Part shown: positions 12,244-25,081 of the stretch, piece by piece
Layout of the letters: each line of letters starts with the position of its first letter
Position numbering within the stretch: position 1 is the first letter of the stretch
Notes under the pieces: generated by a model
What the model saw: the letters and a program-made list of their open reading frames with translations, nothing else
Told to the model about the DNA's origin: nothing
The model's database searches: none
Source of the DNA: Acanthamoeba sp. SK_2022b
Lineage: Eukaryota; Discosea; Longamoebia; Acanthamoebidae
Assembly: GCA_027943245.1 (NCBI GenBank)
Contig: JANDJZ010000329.1
Coordinates: 1-56,535, forward strand
DNA length: 56,535 nt
Direction of reading: 5' to 3'
Position numbers and translations under genes: made by a program

Positions 12244-13394
12244 CTACCAGTCGTAGCCTCCGTCGCACTCGGGCTTGCACTGACGCTCGCGGGGGCAGTA
12301 GCCGCCGGCCGGGAGGTAGACACCATCGTAGTCGGGGTAGCACCCGTTGCCGTCGGCGTAGAACACGCCCTTGTGGATGCCAATGGGGTAGCATCCGCGG
12401 CCGTCGCGGTAGTACCACTTGCCGTTGATCTTACGCGGGCAGCACCCGTTGCCGTCCCTCTCCTTGCCGTAGGGGCACTCCTCGTGCTTCTGAGTCGACG
12501 TGGTGTACTTGTGAGTGGTGGTCTGCTTGTGGGTAGTGGTGGTCTCCTTGGGAGTAGTGGTCGTCTCCTTAGGAGTGGTGGTGGTCTCCTTCGGGGTGGT
12601 GGTGGTCTCCTTGGGAGTGGTGGTTGTCTCCTTGGGAGTGGTGGTCGTCTCCTTGGGAGTGGTGGTCGTCTCCTTGGGAGTGGTGGTCGTCTCCTTAGGG
12701 GTCGTGGTCGTCTCCTTGGGAGTGGTAGTAGTCTCCTTGGGAGTAGTGGTGGTCTCCTTGGGAGTGGTAGTGGTCTCCTTGGGCGTAGTGGTAGTCTCCT
12801 TAGGAGTGGTAGTGGTCTCCTTAGGAGTGGTGGTCGTCTCCTTCGGGGTCGTGGTTGTCTCCTTGGGAGTGGTGGTCGTCTCCTTGGGAGTGGTGGTCGT
12901 CTCCTTGGGAGTAGTGGTCGTCTCCTTGGGAGTAGTGGTCGTCTCCTTGGGGGTGGTGGTCGTCTCCTTGGGGGTGGTGGTGGTCTCCTTGGGAGTAGTG
13001 TGCTTCTCCGTGGTGGTGGAATGGCCGTAGGGCCTCACGCAGCTCGGGTGGCACTGCTGGTCGTAGGGGCAAGACTTGCCGGCGGGGGTGTAGACGCCAT
13101 GGTCATCCGGATAGCATCTGTTGTCCTGGGCAGTCAGCCACTACACACCCTAAAAGAAGAGTCCGGTGCCATGTACCCGTTAGAATCAGCGTAGTAGATG
13201 TTGTAGTTGATCTGCCTGGGGTAGCACTCGTTGTTGTAGTCACGGTAGTAGGGGCTGCCCTTGATAATCACTGGACAACATCCCTTGCCGTCAGGCCAGA
13301 AACCGCCCTTGCATGGTCCCTGCTCGGCAGAGGTCGCGGCTACCAGCGCCAGGAGGCCTGCCACTGCGGCCATCAGAAAGAGCTTCGAGGTCAT
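12244..13394 (-). CDS. Leo(S)-type cyst-wall lectin: two 8-Cys domains flanking a Thr/Lys/His-rich spacer
   Basis: Two exons (13394-13177 and 13117-12244, 59-nt intron) encode about 363 residues. A signal peptide (MTSKLFLMAAVAGLLALVA) is followed by an eight-cysteine domain (C, CC, C, C, C, C, C), then about 22 copies of TTTTPKE ending in His-rich HKQTTTHKYTT, then a second eight-cysteine domain of the same spacing. Both domains share YYRD-x-C-YP and YAD-x-NGCYPD motifs. This matches the published Leo lectins of Acanthamoeba cyst walls, the spacer-containing form with a TKH spacer, which bind cellulose. The acceptor inside GACAACAG was chosen because it alone restores NGCYPDD in frame. An in-frame ATG at 13448 exists, but the internal start gives a clean signal peptide. 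Expression is expected during encystation. Confidence 0.93.
12540..13000. repeat. Coding minisatellite, 21-bp unit, about 22 copies
   Basis: The tandem 21-bp units encode TTTTPKE in the lectin spacer on the minus strand. Units differ mainly at third codon positions, so the protein repeat is better conserved than the DNA. This indicates selection on the peptide together with expansion and contraction of the array. Confidence 0.95.
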
Positions 13395-13502
13395 CGCTGC
13401 AGTCGTTGATAAAGTCGTGTTAGGATGTTGTTGTTGCGAACTGTTCACTGTCGAGCAGTTGATGCTTGTTGAGAATGTTCATCACTCCCCGCCGTTTAGT
13501 GG

Positions 13503-13508
13503 TTTTAT
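13503..13508 (-). promoter_or_regulatory. TATA-like box upstream of the Leo lectin gene
   Basis: On the minus strand the sequence ATAAAA lies about 110 bp upstream of the chosen start codon and about 55 bp upstream of the alternative ATG. A CCAAT motif (plus strand, 13521) lies just beyond. The position suits a TATA element with transcription starting near 13475. Motif and spacing only. Confidence 0.45.
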
Positions 13509-13529
13509 GTGAGTACACGACCAATCAGA

Positions 13530-14316
13530 ACGTTGCGAGCTGGTGACACCCGGACAAAGGCCCCAGAGAAAGCCCAGTTCTTCTGCTCGAAACAGCTGTC
13601 CCTCGGTTGGCAGCAGCAAGGGGGAGGACTCCTCGCCCCAACTTGGCTTCGAGGCGGCCATTAGAAAGTTTGGTGATGAGACGTACCTTAACCTCGGACG
13701 AGTTGTTGCACCTCCCACAATTGGCAATACGCAGTTAAACTCCACCAGTTCATCATTCGCGCTTTTGGGGCCTATGGTCGTGGCCCACTACTCCTAGCGC
13801 ACAGGTCACCTGAAAATGACTTTGTATCTACCTCTCGCGCTAAAACCAAGGCCCTGCTCATTGGCACGATGGGTAATAGTCAACTCGAGAACCGAGCGTG
13901 GCAATCGAGGAACAATTAGAGACGGGTTGATGCCCGCCACTCGCCCTCGCGCCGACTGCAGTTCCCCAACTAATGGCACAAGTGGACAAAAGGGCGGAGA
14001 GTAGGCGGGAAGCCCAGCCCACGAAGCGTGCCCTGCTTCTGGTCGTAGGCCAGTACTGCTGGGGGAAGGGAGGCAGTTCGCGGAGGTCGCCTGGTGCAGC
14101 AGGTGGAATTTCGCCGCAATTAGCCCATTTAAAAGTTCGGTGGGTAATTGGGGTGTACCACGCCTTGTCCCCACCGACAATCACGACCATCGAGGCAAAC
14201 ACGGCCAAGCAGGTCTACTTCAACCACCACTTCATCGTCCCCGAAGCAGTGCACGACCTGAGGTTGTACGACGCACACGAAACACGCATCCGATTACCCA
14301 CCGGTGACTGCACAGC
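13530..14316. other. Intergenic region between two divergent genes
   Basis: About 0.8 kb separates the lectin promoter (leftward) from the acidic helical gene (rightward). Open frames here on both strands have no family resemblance and no splice-consistent extension. I see no tRNA, repeat or mobile element; it is probably shared upstream regulatory sequence. Confidence 0.6.
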
Positions 14317-16030
14317 ATGTTGGTGAGACACAGAACGCAGGCGCTCGCCGAAGACAACGACGACCAAGGCACAATCACCACTACCTCCCACGATGGCGGA
14401 GAGGAGGTCAGTTACCGACGCCGAGGCCACAACGACCGCTGGTTGGCATGCGATGAGCACCAAGACCAGGACCAGGACTTCCACGGCCACCACGAGAGCG
14501 AGCGGGTGGTGTCCTTTGTGGACGAGCTGCCTCGCCGTGCGCGAGGCGACCTCGACAAGGCCACGGGCGGTTGGGGAGGTCTTGACACCAAGATAGGCGA
14601 CCTCGACCGCCGCATGTCCCGCCTTGCCACGCCGCCGTCTCCTTCCACAAAGACTGCCCCACAGCAGCAGCCGCAGCGCACGCCCAACTCCACGGGCGAG
14701 GGAGACGAGAGCGGGGAGGAGAGGCGCCGCTCGCCCCTCGCGTCGTTCACCGCCGTGGTCGACGTCACCACTTCCACGTCTTCATCGTCGGGCCCTCGTC
14801 TTGCCCTTGACGACGCCGAGCAGCAGCAGCAACCGCACTACTCGGCCCATGAGCAAGACCAAGAGGCCGAACATGATGTGGAAGAGGACGAGGAGGACGA
14901 GGAAAATGAAGAGGACGATGACGAAGAAGAAGAAGAGGAGGGAGAGTTGGTGGAGGTCGACGAGGACGAAGCCGAGCGCGCAGAGGAAGTGGCCGAAGAG
15001 TTGGCCGCCTTCGACGCCGCCACCGAGCGCCTGCTTCACCTCCTCGACGCCCTGCGGGACGAGGACAACGACCAGACCGATCGCGGCCAGCACAAGCGGC
15101 AAGTGGACGATGATGAAGAGGAGGGGCGAGTGCGATATCGGTACAGACGGAGTCGGGTGGTGGCCGTGGCCACCGGGGTGCGCACGCTCAAGCAGCGCGT
15201 GGAGGACTTTGCCGAGCCCCTGGCTGGCTTCTGCCCCGCGCAGGCCGCCCAGCTGCGACTCGCCGTGCGCTCTCTCTCCAACGCTGTCGTGCAGCTTCTC
15301 AATGGCCTCCAGGTATCCCCCCCCCCATCCAAACCGATTTTCATCCATTTGCGCAGAGCCCTGAAGCAATTGAATTGAATTAATTAATCTGGGGGGATTG
15401 TGCAGGCCGGCACGCAAACGTACGTGGAGCACAAGATGGTAGAGGTGCGAGGTCTGTTGTCAACGCTTCGGCCGCTGCTTGTCCAGTTCCTGCTCGAAGC
15501 CTGCGCCGAGGCGGAAGCCAACCAGGTACGGGCTTGTCGTCACGTGTGGCCACACGAGAGTAGTTTGCGCTCACCCGGCAGCGCCCGACAGGACCTGATT
15601 CGGCAAGCCGCCTACTTGAAGGAGGCAGCACAAGTGGGCACGGAGACCGTGAAGCTGCTGAAGCGAGCGTGGGATGAGATGCTCGACACGTCCGTGCTCG
15701 CCGCCAACATCAAGCACATGATCCGCCTCTGCGTGCTGGCCGCAGGTACTGGCTTGCTCCACCTCAATCATGCTCCACCTCAACCTCGGTGTTGGTGAAA
15801 GCTCATCGAGTCCCTGCGTCTTCACAGACAAAGCCAACGGGATGCGGGAGGCGATGGCCAAGCGGCTGAAGCGGAGGTGCCTCCGCCTGGGCAAGGCCTG
15901 CGAGAGCCTGATGCGGGGTGTGCGGCAGGGCGTCGAGGTCGACGACCAGTTCGAGAAGCTCGTCCTCGCCCTCTCCGAATGGCTCGCCGCCCTCAACAAG
16001 GCCCACCAAGACATCCGCCTGGTGCGCTGA
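14317..16030 (+). CDS. Hypothetical acidic protein with helical C-terminal half
   Basis: Four exons in phase (14317-15312, 15406-15525, 15592-15745, 15828-16030) give about 490 residues. I do not recognise the family. Residues 1-180 are polar and low in complexity with a Gln run. Residues 180-220 are almost pure Asp/Glu (EEDDDEEEEEEGEL). From about 225 to the end the sequence is Leu/Ala-rich and amphipathic (FDAATERLLHLLDALRDED, LRLAVRSLSNAVVQLLNGLQ, YLKEAAQVGTETVKLLKRAW, FEKLVLALSEWLAALNKAH), suggesting a bundle of long helices as in cytoskeletal adaptors of the vinculin/talin type. That comparison is structural guesswork. There is no signal peptide or membrane span. It ends about 250 bp from the convergent PHD/SPOC gene. 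Confidence 0.72.
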
Positions 16031-16275
16031 AGACGTGCATAGCCCGCGCGCGCGCCTGGCCTCCCTTAAGAGTGAGGGCGGAGAGAGCGCGCAAGAGGTC
16101 GGCAGCGCCAGAAGAAGATGACGATGTGAAGATGACATTGATATTATAAATAGTTGTGTGTTGTGTTACGACCGTCTCTTGGGAGACACAAACGTTTTGG
16201 TTTTTGGATGATCACGCGCCGACAAGGCACGTCGTGTTGAGAGGAAGGATTTGGGGGGGGGGGGTGTTGGTCGTG

Positions 16276-17208
16276 CTATGGGGGCTTGCGTCCAAAGAGA
16301 GGCAGGCCTGCCGGCTGCGTCGGGGCCGCTTGCCCGCCGCCGTTCTTCATCGCCGACGACGGGTAGGCCTGCTTGTGCTGCTGCTGATGGTGGTGGTGCT
16401 GGTGATGGTGTTGCTGATGCTGCTGAGGCATGAGGTGGTGGAGCTGAGGCGCGGACGCGAGCTGCGGCGAGGCGTTGAGAGAGCCGCCCAGGCCGGCGAG
16501 CAGAGGCGAAGCCGAGACCGGCAGCGGGAGCGCGCCGGGCGCCCTGGGCCCGTGGTGGCCTCCCTGCGGGGCTCCCGGTCCGGGAGCAGGGCTCGCGCCA
16601 GGGGAGGGCGCCGGGGGGGAGAGTTCGACGACCGGCTTGAAGGGGCGGGGCTGCGTGCGCAGCTTGGCCTGCTCCGCGAAGAAGCCCCGCAGGTCCTCCA
16701 TCGACATGCACAGCAGCTGCGCCCAGTTGCCCGCCGGTTACAGAGAGAGGGAGAGGTCAGTGCATGTGGCACCCGGGAGAGAGCGCGATCGACGCACGTT
16801 TTGACCCTTGGCGACGCCCTGGAGGGCCTTGTGCTCGGTGATGAGCACGACGTGGCGGCACTTGGCGATGTGGACGAGGGACAGCTTGAGCGCCGACCGC
16901 ACCACCGAGGGAATGTCGACCGACTTGCTCTGCGACGTCTCGTTCTCGGCAAACGCCGAAAAGGTCTCGGGCCCTGCGCGTGTCGATCCAGTCAACCACA
17001 GCCGCCACCGCGCGCGTGTGTAAGGAGGAGGCGTACGCTGGTGCATCAGCTGCAGGGCGGCGCTGGCCAGTGGCGACGTGTTCCTCAGGTCCTTGAGCCG
17101 CGCGATATCCTCGGGCTGGATCTTGACGATCCACTCCCGGCGCTCCTTACCCTCCTGGCGTCATCCACCAACGCGGGAAGACACAGGTCGCACAGTCGAA
17201 TCAATGAG

Positions 17209-17269
<61 letters not shown>

Positions 17270-18843
17270 GATTACCTGTTCAATCAAGGCGAGCACGCTG
17301 GCCAGCGTGGTGGTCCCGCTGAGGATGTCGTCGGCCAACAGCACGATTATGCCGCCCGACGGGTAGATGACGTCGTTCGGGTGCGGGGTCAGCAGGGCCT
17401 GCCGCTTGCAGCAGTTCTCGAGGTAGTCGATGCCCCGCACGAACACGATGGCCGGGTTGAGCCGGCACTCGAGCATGCCCGGCACCAGGCTGGCCAATCG
17501 GTGCAAATGATTCGGGTGCACCTGTTTACGTCTTGTTCGTGAGCGATCAAACGCAACACATCCACCACCACCACCACAGCTGAACTCCGCCACGCCCGTA
17601 GCGTTGGTGGATGGGGGGGGGGGAACGCACGACGATGAGGTCGGTGTTGGTGTGGTTGAGGTCCTTTTCGCTGACGTAGTGGGCACCGCCGGGTCGGGCG
17701 AGGAAAGACGCCACGCTGCTGACCCGCCGCTGCTCGGGGTTGTTCGCGCCGGGCCCTGCTCGACGTTGGCCACCGCCCAAACCAACACGGTGATGAGCGA
17801 AGCCATCGCCCTGGGCTCCGGCTTTGGAGGGAGAGCTCTTGGCTGCGTGGCTTACCTGCCGGAGATGGCGCGTTGGCTGGCGGATAGCCCAGAAGCGCGT
17901 AGCGAATGCCCGACATGAAGGCGGACTGTAGAGGGGGGGAGGCGAGTGAGTGCGGGCTGGCTGAAGCCAGGAAAGAGGGGCCAATGGTCGAACGGCGTTA
18001 CCTCCTGCTGCATGCGAGGCGAACCGCTGCCCGGGGGCACGGCGAGCTTTTGCGCAGCCGCGGCGCTCACGGCGGAGGCCGCGGAGGCCTTGGTCCTGGG
18101 AACGAGCACGCCCGAAAGGCGGCTGCTCGCCGCCGATCCGTCGGGCGATGGCCGCATGGCGGTCGGGTAGATGCACAGGTCGCTTCGCGGATACGATATC
18201 GTGCACACCTGCCCCCCCCCAGCCAACGCCGCAGTGTCGTGAGCGTCTTGCGAGAGCAGTAGCGGTGATGGTGATGGTGGGAGACAAAGGGGCGGGGGGG
18301 GAGGGAGTAGCATGCGCACCCAGTTGTTCTCTTCGAGCTGGGCGGCGAAGCGATCGTAGGCGGCCTTGTTGGAGCCTGGCAGCACCGTGACGACGTGCGA
18401 ATCGGTCGACACCAGGGGCAGGGCGGTGCCCTTCTTTCCGGCCAACAGGCCCACTCGGTCTCCCCACTCTCGCACGATCTTCTTGCTGAAGAATAAAAAA
18501 AATAAGAAATAAATCATTTTAAAAATTCACAATAACTAATTAGCGATGGCCAGCGTACCACTCATCGGCGTGAGCAGGAACTCCGCGGAAGGAGATGGTG
18601 AAGTCGCCCATGTTGGCCCCATCGAACGTGAGGCCGCCGCGCCAGAGGATGACGGTCTTGGTGTCGTCGATGCGGGTGCTGGTGCGCGAGGCCAACGAAT
18701 TCGTGGCGTTGAAATTCGACGAGTCAAAGTCGTTCAGCGAGTTGGGCGACGTGCGTCCGCCCGGCGCGGGCGTGCCCGCCTTGGCCAAGAAGTCCAGCGC
18801 CATCTCATCGCTCCGCAGCTGCGCAGGCCACACGGCAGTGAGC

Positions 18844-18909
<66 letters not shown>

Positions 18910-21900
18910 ACAGACGTCACGCCAGAGATGGGAGGCGGGGCACCTTGAAATCGAGCGGGCTCTTACCGGCCTCCTGGCGGTCCTTCGAGGCGGGCTTGAC
19001 CGTGAAGCTCATGTTCTCCATCCAGTCCTGCATCGTGGGCGTGCCGAGCTGCTGCTGGTCGCCTCCTCCCTGCGGGGTCGGGCTGCCCAGCACGTTCTCG
19101 TCGCCGGTGCCCGTCAGCGCGCCTGTCCCAAACACCGACCGCGCGTCGGGAGCAAGGGTCAGGCCCGCGACGGGGGGGGGAGGTAGGGAGAGGGGCACAC
19201 CTTCGGGGAGTGTGGGGAAGGGGTTGTTGCGGATGAGCTCGCACTGGTCGCAGAACCAGTCGTCCTCGGGGATTTCGTCGAGGGGCGGGAAGATGCAGAA
19301 GATGTGGTAGCCCTTGTTGCAGCCCTCCCCGTCGCACAGCAGGAGCTTGTTGCCGTCGTCCCCTCGCCCGCAGCATTCGCACTTGAGGTGCTCCAGCATC
19401 TCGTCCTCCTCGTTGTCGCTCTCCTCTGCAGCAGAAAACAATTGAGTGTTTGTGTTTTAAATAAATAAATAAATAAATAAATATAAATGTAAAAATAAAT
19501 AAAATAGACGATACCTTCTTCCTCGTCTTCCGACACTTCGCCTCGGTCCCTGCGCTCCTGGCGTTCGCGTCGTTTGCGGTTGCGTTCGCTCCGGCGGAGG
19601 CTCTTGTTGAGCCGCCTGGGGGGGCCTCCCGCGCTGGGACCGCTCACGCGCCGCTTGGACAGGGAATCGCCTCCCCCGTTCGCCGTCGGCGGCCGCTTCC
19701 GCTTCCGCGAGGCCTCGCCGTCCGTTGCCTTCTCCTCTCCCTCTTCGTCCATGCGGTCGGCCCCGTCCTCCTCGCCGTTGCTGCCGCCCTTCTCCTTGGT
19801 CGCCAGGGAGGAGCCTCTCCTGCTCCCCGCAGACGACGACAGCAGCCTGGACCCGTTGGATTTGGACGACGACGACAACGATGACGATGACGACGACAAA
19901 GACGACTTGCCGCGTGGCTTGGCGGCGGCATCTTCGTCGTCGCTGCTGGAGGCGACCTGGTCGTCCACCTCCTCGTCCTCTTCGTCCTCCTCGCTCTCCG
20001 CGGCTTCCCAATCGCCGTCGTCTTCCTGCGTGTCCGTCGACCGGCGGCTCCGCGGGCGGTTCCTCGTGGATCGTCGCCTCTTGTTGCTCCGCCTCTGGGA
20101 CTTCTTCTCCTCTTCGTCTTCCTCCTCATCGGGAGAGGCCTCTTCGCTCTCCTCGTCGTTTTCGCTCTTCTCGCTTTCGCTCTTGGCCTCGCGCGCACGC
20201 TTCTTGCGTTTGTCGCGTTCCATCTTCCGTTTGTCCCGCGCCGACGGCGGCGGTGGCGACTTCTTCCGCTTCTTGCTGCCGCCCTCCTTCTTGGCTGGCG
20301 CGGCCTGCTTCGCGGCCTCATGCGCCTTGCTTCTGGTGCGCACGCCGGTCCTCCGGCTCTGCCGCTTCTCCGCCTCGCGTTTGACGCTCGCCTTCTTCGC
20401 GCTCTTCTTGTCGCGGGCCTCCTCCTCGCTCTCCTCTTCCTCTTCGCTCTCTTGTTCGTCTTCCTTTTCCTCTTGTTCGTCTTCGCTTTCGTCTGATTGC
20501 TTCTTTTCTTTCTTTATCTTCTTTTTCTTTTTCTTTTCCTTCTTTGCATCCACCACTTCCTCCTCTTCGCTGTCGTCGTCCTCGTCTTCCTTCTCCTCCT
20601 CCTTCTCCTTCTTCGTGCGCGACTTTTCCTTCTTGGCTTTTTCTTTCGCCGATTCCTTCTTCTCTTGCTTCTTCTTCTCCTTCTTCTTCTTTGAATCATA
20701 TTCCTCTCTTTCGCTGCCCTCCTCCTCCTCCTCCTCGCTCATGGCGTCGTTCTCCTTCTCCTTCTCCTTCTCCTTCTCCTCTTCCTCCTCCTTGGTTGAC
20801 TTGTTGGCTCGTGTCTTGCTCGCCTTTTGCTTTTGGGCGGTTGACCCCTTGCTCTTCTCCTTCTCCTTCTTCTTCGTGTCTCCCTTGGTCAACGCGTCGT
20901 CCTCTTCCTCGCTCTCTCCCTCCTCCTTTTCATCCTCCTCCTCCCTGTCCGCTTCGCTTTCGTTCTTTTCCTCCGTCTTCACCTTCTTGCCGTTGCTCTT
21001 CCGCTTGGCCGATTTCGGCGGCTTGGCGTCCTCGCTCTCCTGTTCCTCCTCGTGCTCCTCGTCCTCGCTCGACTCGCTGTCGGAGTCATCTTTGGTGGCG
21101 GTCTTGCTCTTCGCGCCAGAGCGCTTGGCGTGTCTGCTCCCATCAGAAGCGCCGTTGCTCGCCGCTTTCTTGGCCGTCGACTTTGACTTTGGCTTGGCCT
21201 TGCCGCCGTGCTCCTTTGCCTTGGTCGCACAGCTCGGGCAGAACCAGTCGCCCTGCCGTGTACACACCGCATCGGTCACATCACCACCATCAGTTGAGAC
21301 GCGAGACGATCAGCAGGCATAAAACATAAACTCAAACCTTAAAAATCTTTTTAAAAATATTTGTCAAAAAGAGGCAAAACAAATAATAAAAAAAGGCTTT
21401 AAAAAAACGTTTTACAGCAGCTGAAGCTCTGCCCAGAAAGAGGAGAGGAGAGCGTACAGAGGGGATCTTCTTGAGAGGTGGGTCGAGGCAGAAAGTATGG
21501 TAGCCGTCGTCGCATTTGTCGCACAGGAGCAGCTTCTCCTCGTCGTGCGGTCCCTTGCAGACTACGCACACCTGGGCAGCAACGACAACCGCAAGCGACA
21601 CCAGACACAACGTCGACATACGTCGTTTGTTTGTCGTTTGTTGTTCACCGACACATGGCCAGGTGTCATGTGACGAGTGCTTACCTTGTGGTCCATCTCG
21701 TCCTCTTCGGAAGAAGAAGGAGACGACGAAGACGAAGACGATGAAGACTCGCTGTTGGAGGGGCCATCTTGGGACGACCGGCGAGCACCCTTTTTGGGGG
21801 CGGCAGTCGCGTCACGGGATGACCGAGAGCGAGTGCCAGGTTCTGCATGAAGGTGCCCGGGTCGATGGGAGTCAGTGGTCAGCAGCGAAGCCCAGCACGA

Positions 21901-21962
21901 GAGCAGAGCCATCGAGGGAAGACGTGGGTCTGCCTCCATTGCCAGGTTGTCTGGCAGAGAGG

Positions 21963-21993
<31 letters not shown>

Positions 21994-22475
21994 CAGCAGC
22001 CAAGCAGCGCACGCTCAAAACCGAGAGTGCGGGCAGGCTCTTGTCGCTCAAGCGAGTAGAGCCCTCAAAGCTGTGGAGAATAAAAAGCAGGCCAGGTGGG
22101 CAGAAGCGCCAGAAAGGCCGCCGATAGCTGATTGTAGTGCCGTGCTGCTGCGAGCTGCTGCGTGTAGTATCGTAGTTCGGGTTGGAAGAAAATTGAACAA
22201 GAAGCAGCAAGCAGCCAGGGAGTCTGGCGAGGCTGCCTTTGGCAGGCGACACCCTCTATTGCCCAGATTAGGAGATTGTGGAATATTGTCCTAAAATAAG
22301 AATAGAAATATTTGAAATGATATTTTCGCAAATCCGAAAAATAAATACGGAGAAAAATGGTGCACGCGAAAAGATGGGTAGTGCGCGAGGCGCGACGGGA
22401 GGCCAAGGTACCGAGGAAGGGAGTCGGGTTGGGGGGCCGGCGGCTCCGAGCGCTCCGTCGCACGGACGAACTCAT
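16276..22475 (-). CDS. Large chromatin protein: PHD finger, KE-rich region, second PHD finger, SPOC domain, unknown C-terminal domain
   Basis: Fourteen exons encode about 1454 residues. They are 22475-22412, 21842-21685, 21571-21458, 21252-19515, 19425-18944, 18818-18559, 18485-18320, 18208-18002, 17925-17856, 17755-17631, 17521-17276, 17154-17037, 16973-16798 and 16716-16276. The N-terminus is basic and Ser-rich ([13 protein letters not shown]). PHD1 reads CVVC...[15 protein letters not shown]...GDWFCPSC. Exon 4 encodes about 580 residues of Lys/Glu/Ser blocks and basic clusters. PHD2 reads [16 protein letters not shown]...WFCDQC. A SPOC-like domain follows ([20 protein letters not shown] to [12 protein letters not shown]). 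The region 17925-16798 ([31 protein letters not shown]) has alternating strands and helices, possibly BRCT- or Rossmann-like, but I cannot name it. The tail is Pro, His and Gln rich. By family, it is a histone-mark reader coupled to transcription by RNA polymerase II. Two introns carry CA/TG tracts and the 569-nt first intron contains (GA)n. Confidence 0.82.
17211..17268. repeat. (CA)29 microsatellite in an intron
   Basis: This is a perfect dinucleotide tract in the intron between exons 11 and 12 of the PHD/SPOC gene. On the transcript strand it reads TG and ends close to the donor of exon 11. Confidence 0.95.
18850..18907. repeat. (CA)29 microsatellite in an intron
   Basis: A second tract in the same PHD/SPOC gene lies between exons 5 and 6. 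The exon-intron phase is intact across it. Confidence 0.95.
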
Positions 22476-22777
22476 ACGAACGCCTTGTTGTATGTGTGAA
22501 GAGGGGGGAGGGACAGAAAAGAGAGAAGGCCGAAAGACACGCTTCCCTGCGAGTGCGTGATGAGTCCCGGTGGGGGGGGGGCAGGAGGTAGCCAGCAACA
22601 AAGTGTGGCGAAAGGGAAGCGAGTGGGCCTGGGTGGGCAAAAAGAAAGAAAACAAAGGAGGCGCTGGTTGGGTCTGGACAAAAAAGCCACATGCACCAGC
22701 GTGACTTGTCGACATTAGTTGGCCGGAGTTGGTGACATGTGGGGAGAAGTAGCGGGGCAGTGGTCTGTTCTGCCCCA
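22476..22777. other. Intergenic: 5' flank of the PHD/SPOC gene and 3' flank of TGS1
   Basis: About 300 bp lie between two genes on the minus strand. The sequence is G-rich on the plus strand and has no supported open frame. A minus-strand frame runs through it, but it starts at the TGS1 stop and shows no protein-like composition. Confidence 0.55.
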
Positions 22778-24297
<1,520 letters not shown>

Positions 24298-24460
24298 CTT
24301 TTGCGGCTGGAAAAGATGAAAGGAAAAATGAAGGAAAATACCAAATTTGCAGTAAAATCAGAAAAATTGTGGGACTGAAGGTGGCCGCAGTGGCACAGGA
24401 AATCAAGATTATTTTTTGTTTTGTCCATCATCGTGCCAAAAGAGTAGAGGGAAGGAGAAA
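24298..24460. promoter_or_regulatory. Bidirectional promoter region shared by TGS1 and SmD3
   Basis: Only 163 bp separate the two divergent start codons, so both promoters and 5' leaders must lie here. The stretch is A/T-rich relative to the genes. No clear TATA box could be assigned to either side. Confidence 0.6.
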
Positions 24461-24859
24461 ATGAGTATCGGCATCCCCATTAAAGTGTTCCATGAGGCGA
24501 AGGGCCACACGGTGACGATCGAGCTGAAGACGGGAGAGGTTTACCGAGGTCAATTGGGCGACACCGAGGACAACATGAACTGCCAAATGAGCAACATCCA
24601 GTACACGGCGAGAGACGGCCGCGTGACGAATCTCGAACAGGTCTACATCAGGGGCAGCAAGATCCGCTTCATGATCCTTCCCGACATGCTCAAGAACGCC
24701 CCCATGTTCCGAAACGTCGACCCGAAGAAGGCGCAAGGAAGGGGAAAGGGCGCTGGAGTGCAGAAGGCCATCGGCAGAGGATTTGGACGAGGCGGACGAG
24801 GTGGCCCGAGGGGCGGCGCGCGAGGCGGCGACAGAGGCAGGGGCGGCCCCAGGCAGTAA
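24461..24859 (+). CDS. SNRPD3: Small nuclear ribonucleoprotein Sm D3
   Basis: A single exon encodes 132 residues. SmD3 is one of seven Sm proteins forming the ring around the U-rich Sm site of spliceosomal U1, U2, U4 and U5 snRNAs in the nucleus. The Sm1 motif ([28 protein letters not shown]) and Sm2 motif ([20 protein letters not shown]) are nearly identical to those of other eukaryotes. The tail is a Gly/Arg-rich RG repeat ([11 protein letters not shown]), the usual site of symmetric arginine dimethylation read by SMN-type factors. Length fits the family. The ATG follows an A-rich leader and matches the universal SmD3 start MSIG. It has no intron, unusual among these intron-dense genes. Confidence 0.97.
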   Translation: MSIGIPIKVFHEAKGHTVTIELKTGEVYRGQLGDTEDNMNCQMSNIQYTARDGRVTNLEQVYIRGSKIRFMILPDMLKNAPMFRNVDPKKAQGRGKGAGVQKAIGRGFGRGGRGGPRGGARGGDRGRGGPRQ

Positions 24860-25081
24860 TTTCTTTCTCGATTCCACTCCACCATCACCGCACGCGATCT
24901 TCTCTCACTACGCGAGGCACACTGTTCGCACCAAATCGATAAATTTACTCCACTCCATCTTCTCGCTAGGGGTTCGATCTCTCCCCGCCCCCTCTTTAAT
25001 TTTTCAGTTCGCGCTCAGAATGCGTCGTGGACGCGATGATCAAGAAATCAATCAGTCAACATCATCACTGCCTGCGGGGAT

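Noticed and set aside
12540..13000. CRISPR-like regular direct repeats
   Set aside because: There are no unique spacers; the units are contiguous and code for TTTTPKE.
12157..13194. 345-residue plus-strand open frame of VVVSLGV repeats
   Set aside because: It is the antisense of the lectin spacer repeat; composition follows from the 21-bp units and there are no independent motifs.
13806..14208. Minus-strand frames of 116-124 residues in the lectin/orphan gap
   Set aside because: Composition is random-like, with no homology pattern and no plausible promoter.
16156..17322. 388-residue plus-strand frame ending in His-Thr repeats
   Set aside because: It crosses three well-defined minus-strand exons and translates the (CA)n tract; no coding signature.
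19574..21322. 582-residue Ser-rich plus-strand frame
   Set aside because: It mirrors the Lys/Glu-rich exon of the PHD/SPOC gene; runs of Ser/Phe/Leu are the complement of Lys/Glu codons, and PHD fingers flank the minus-strand reading.
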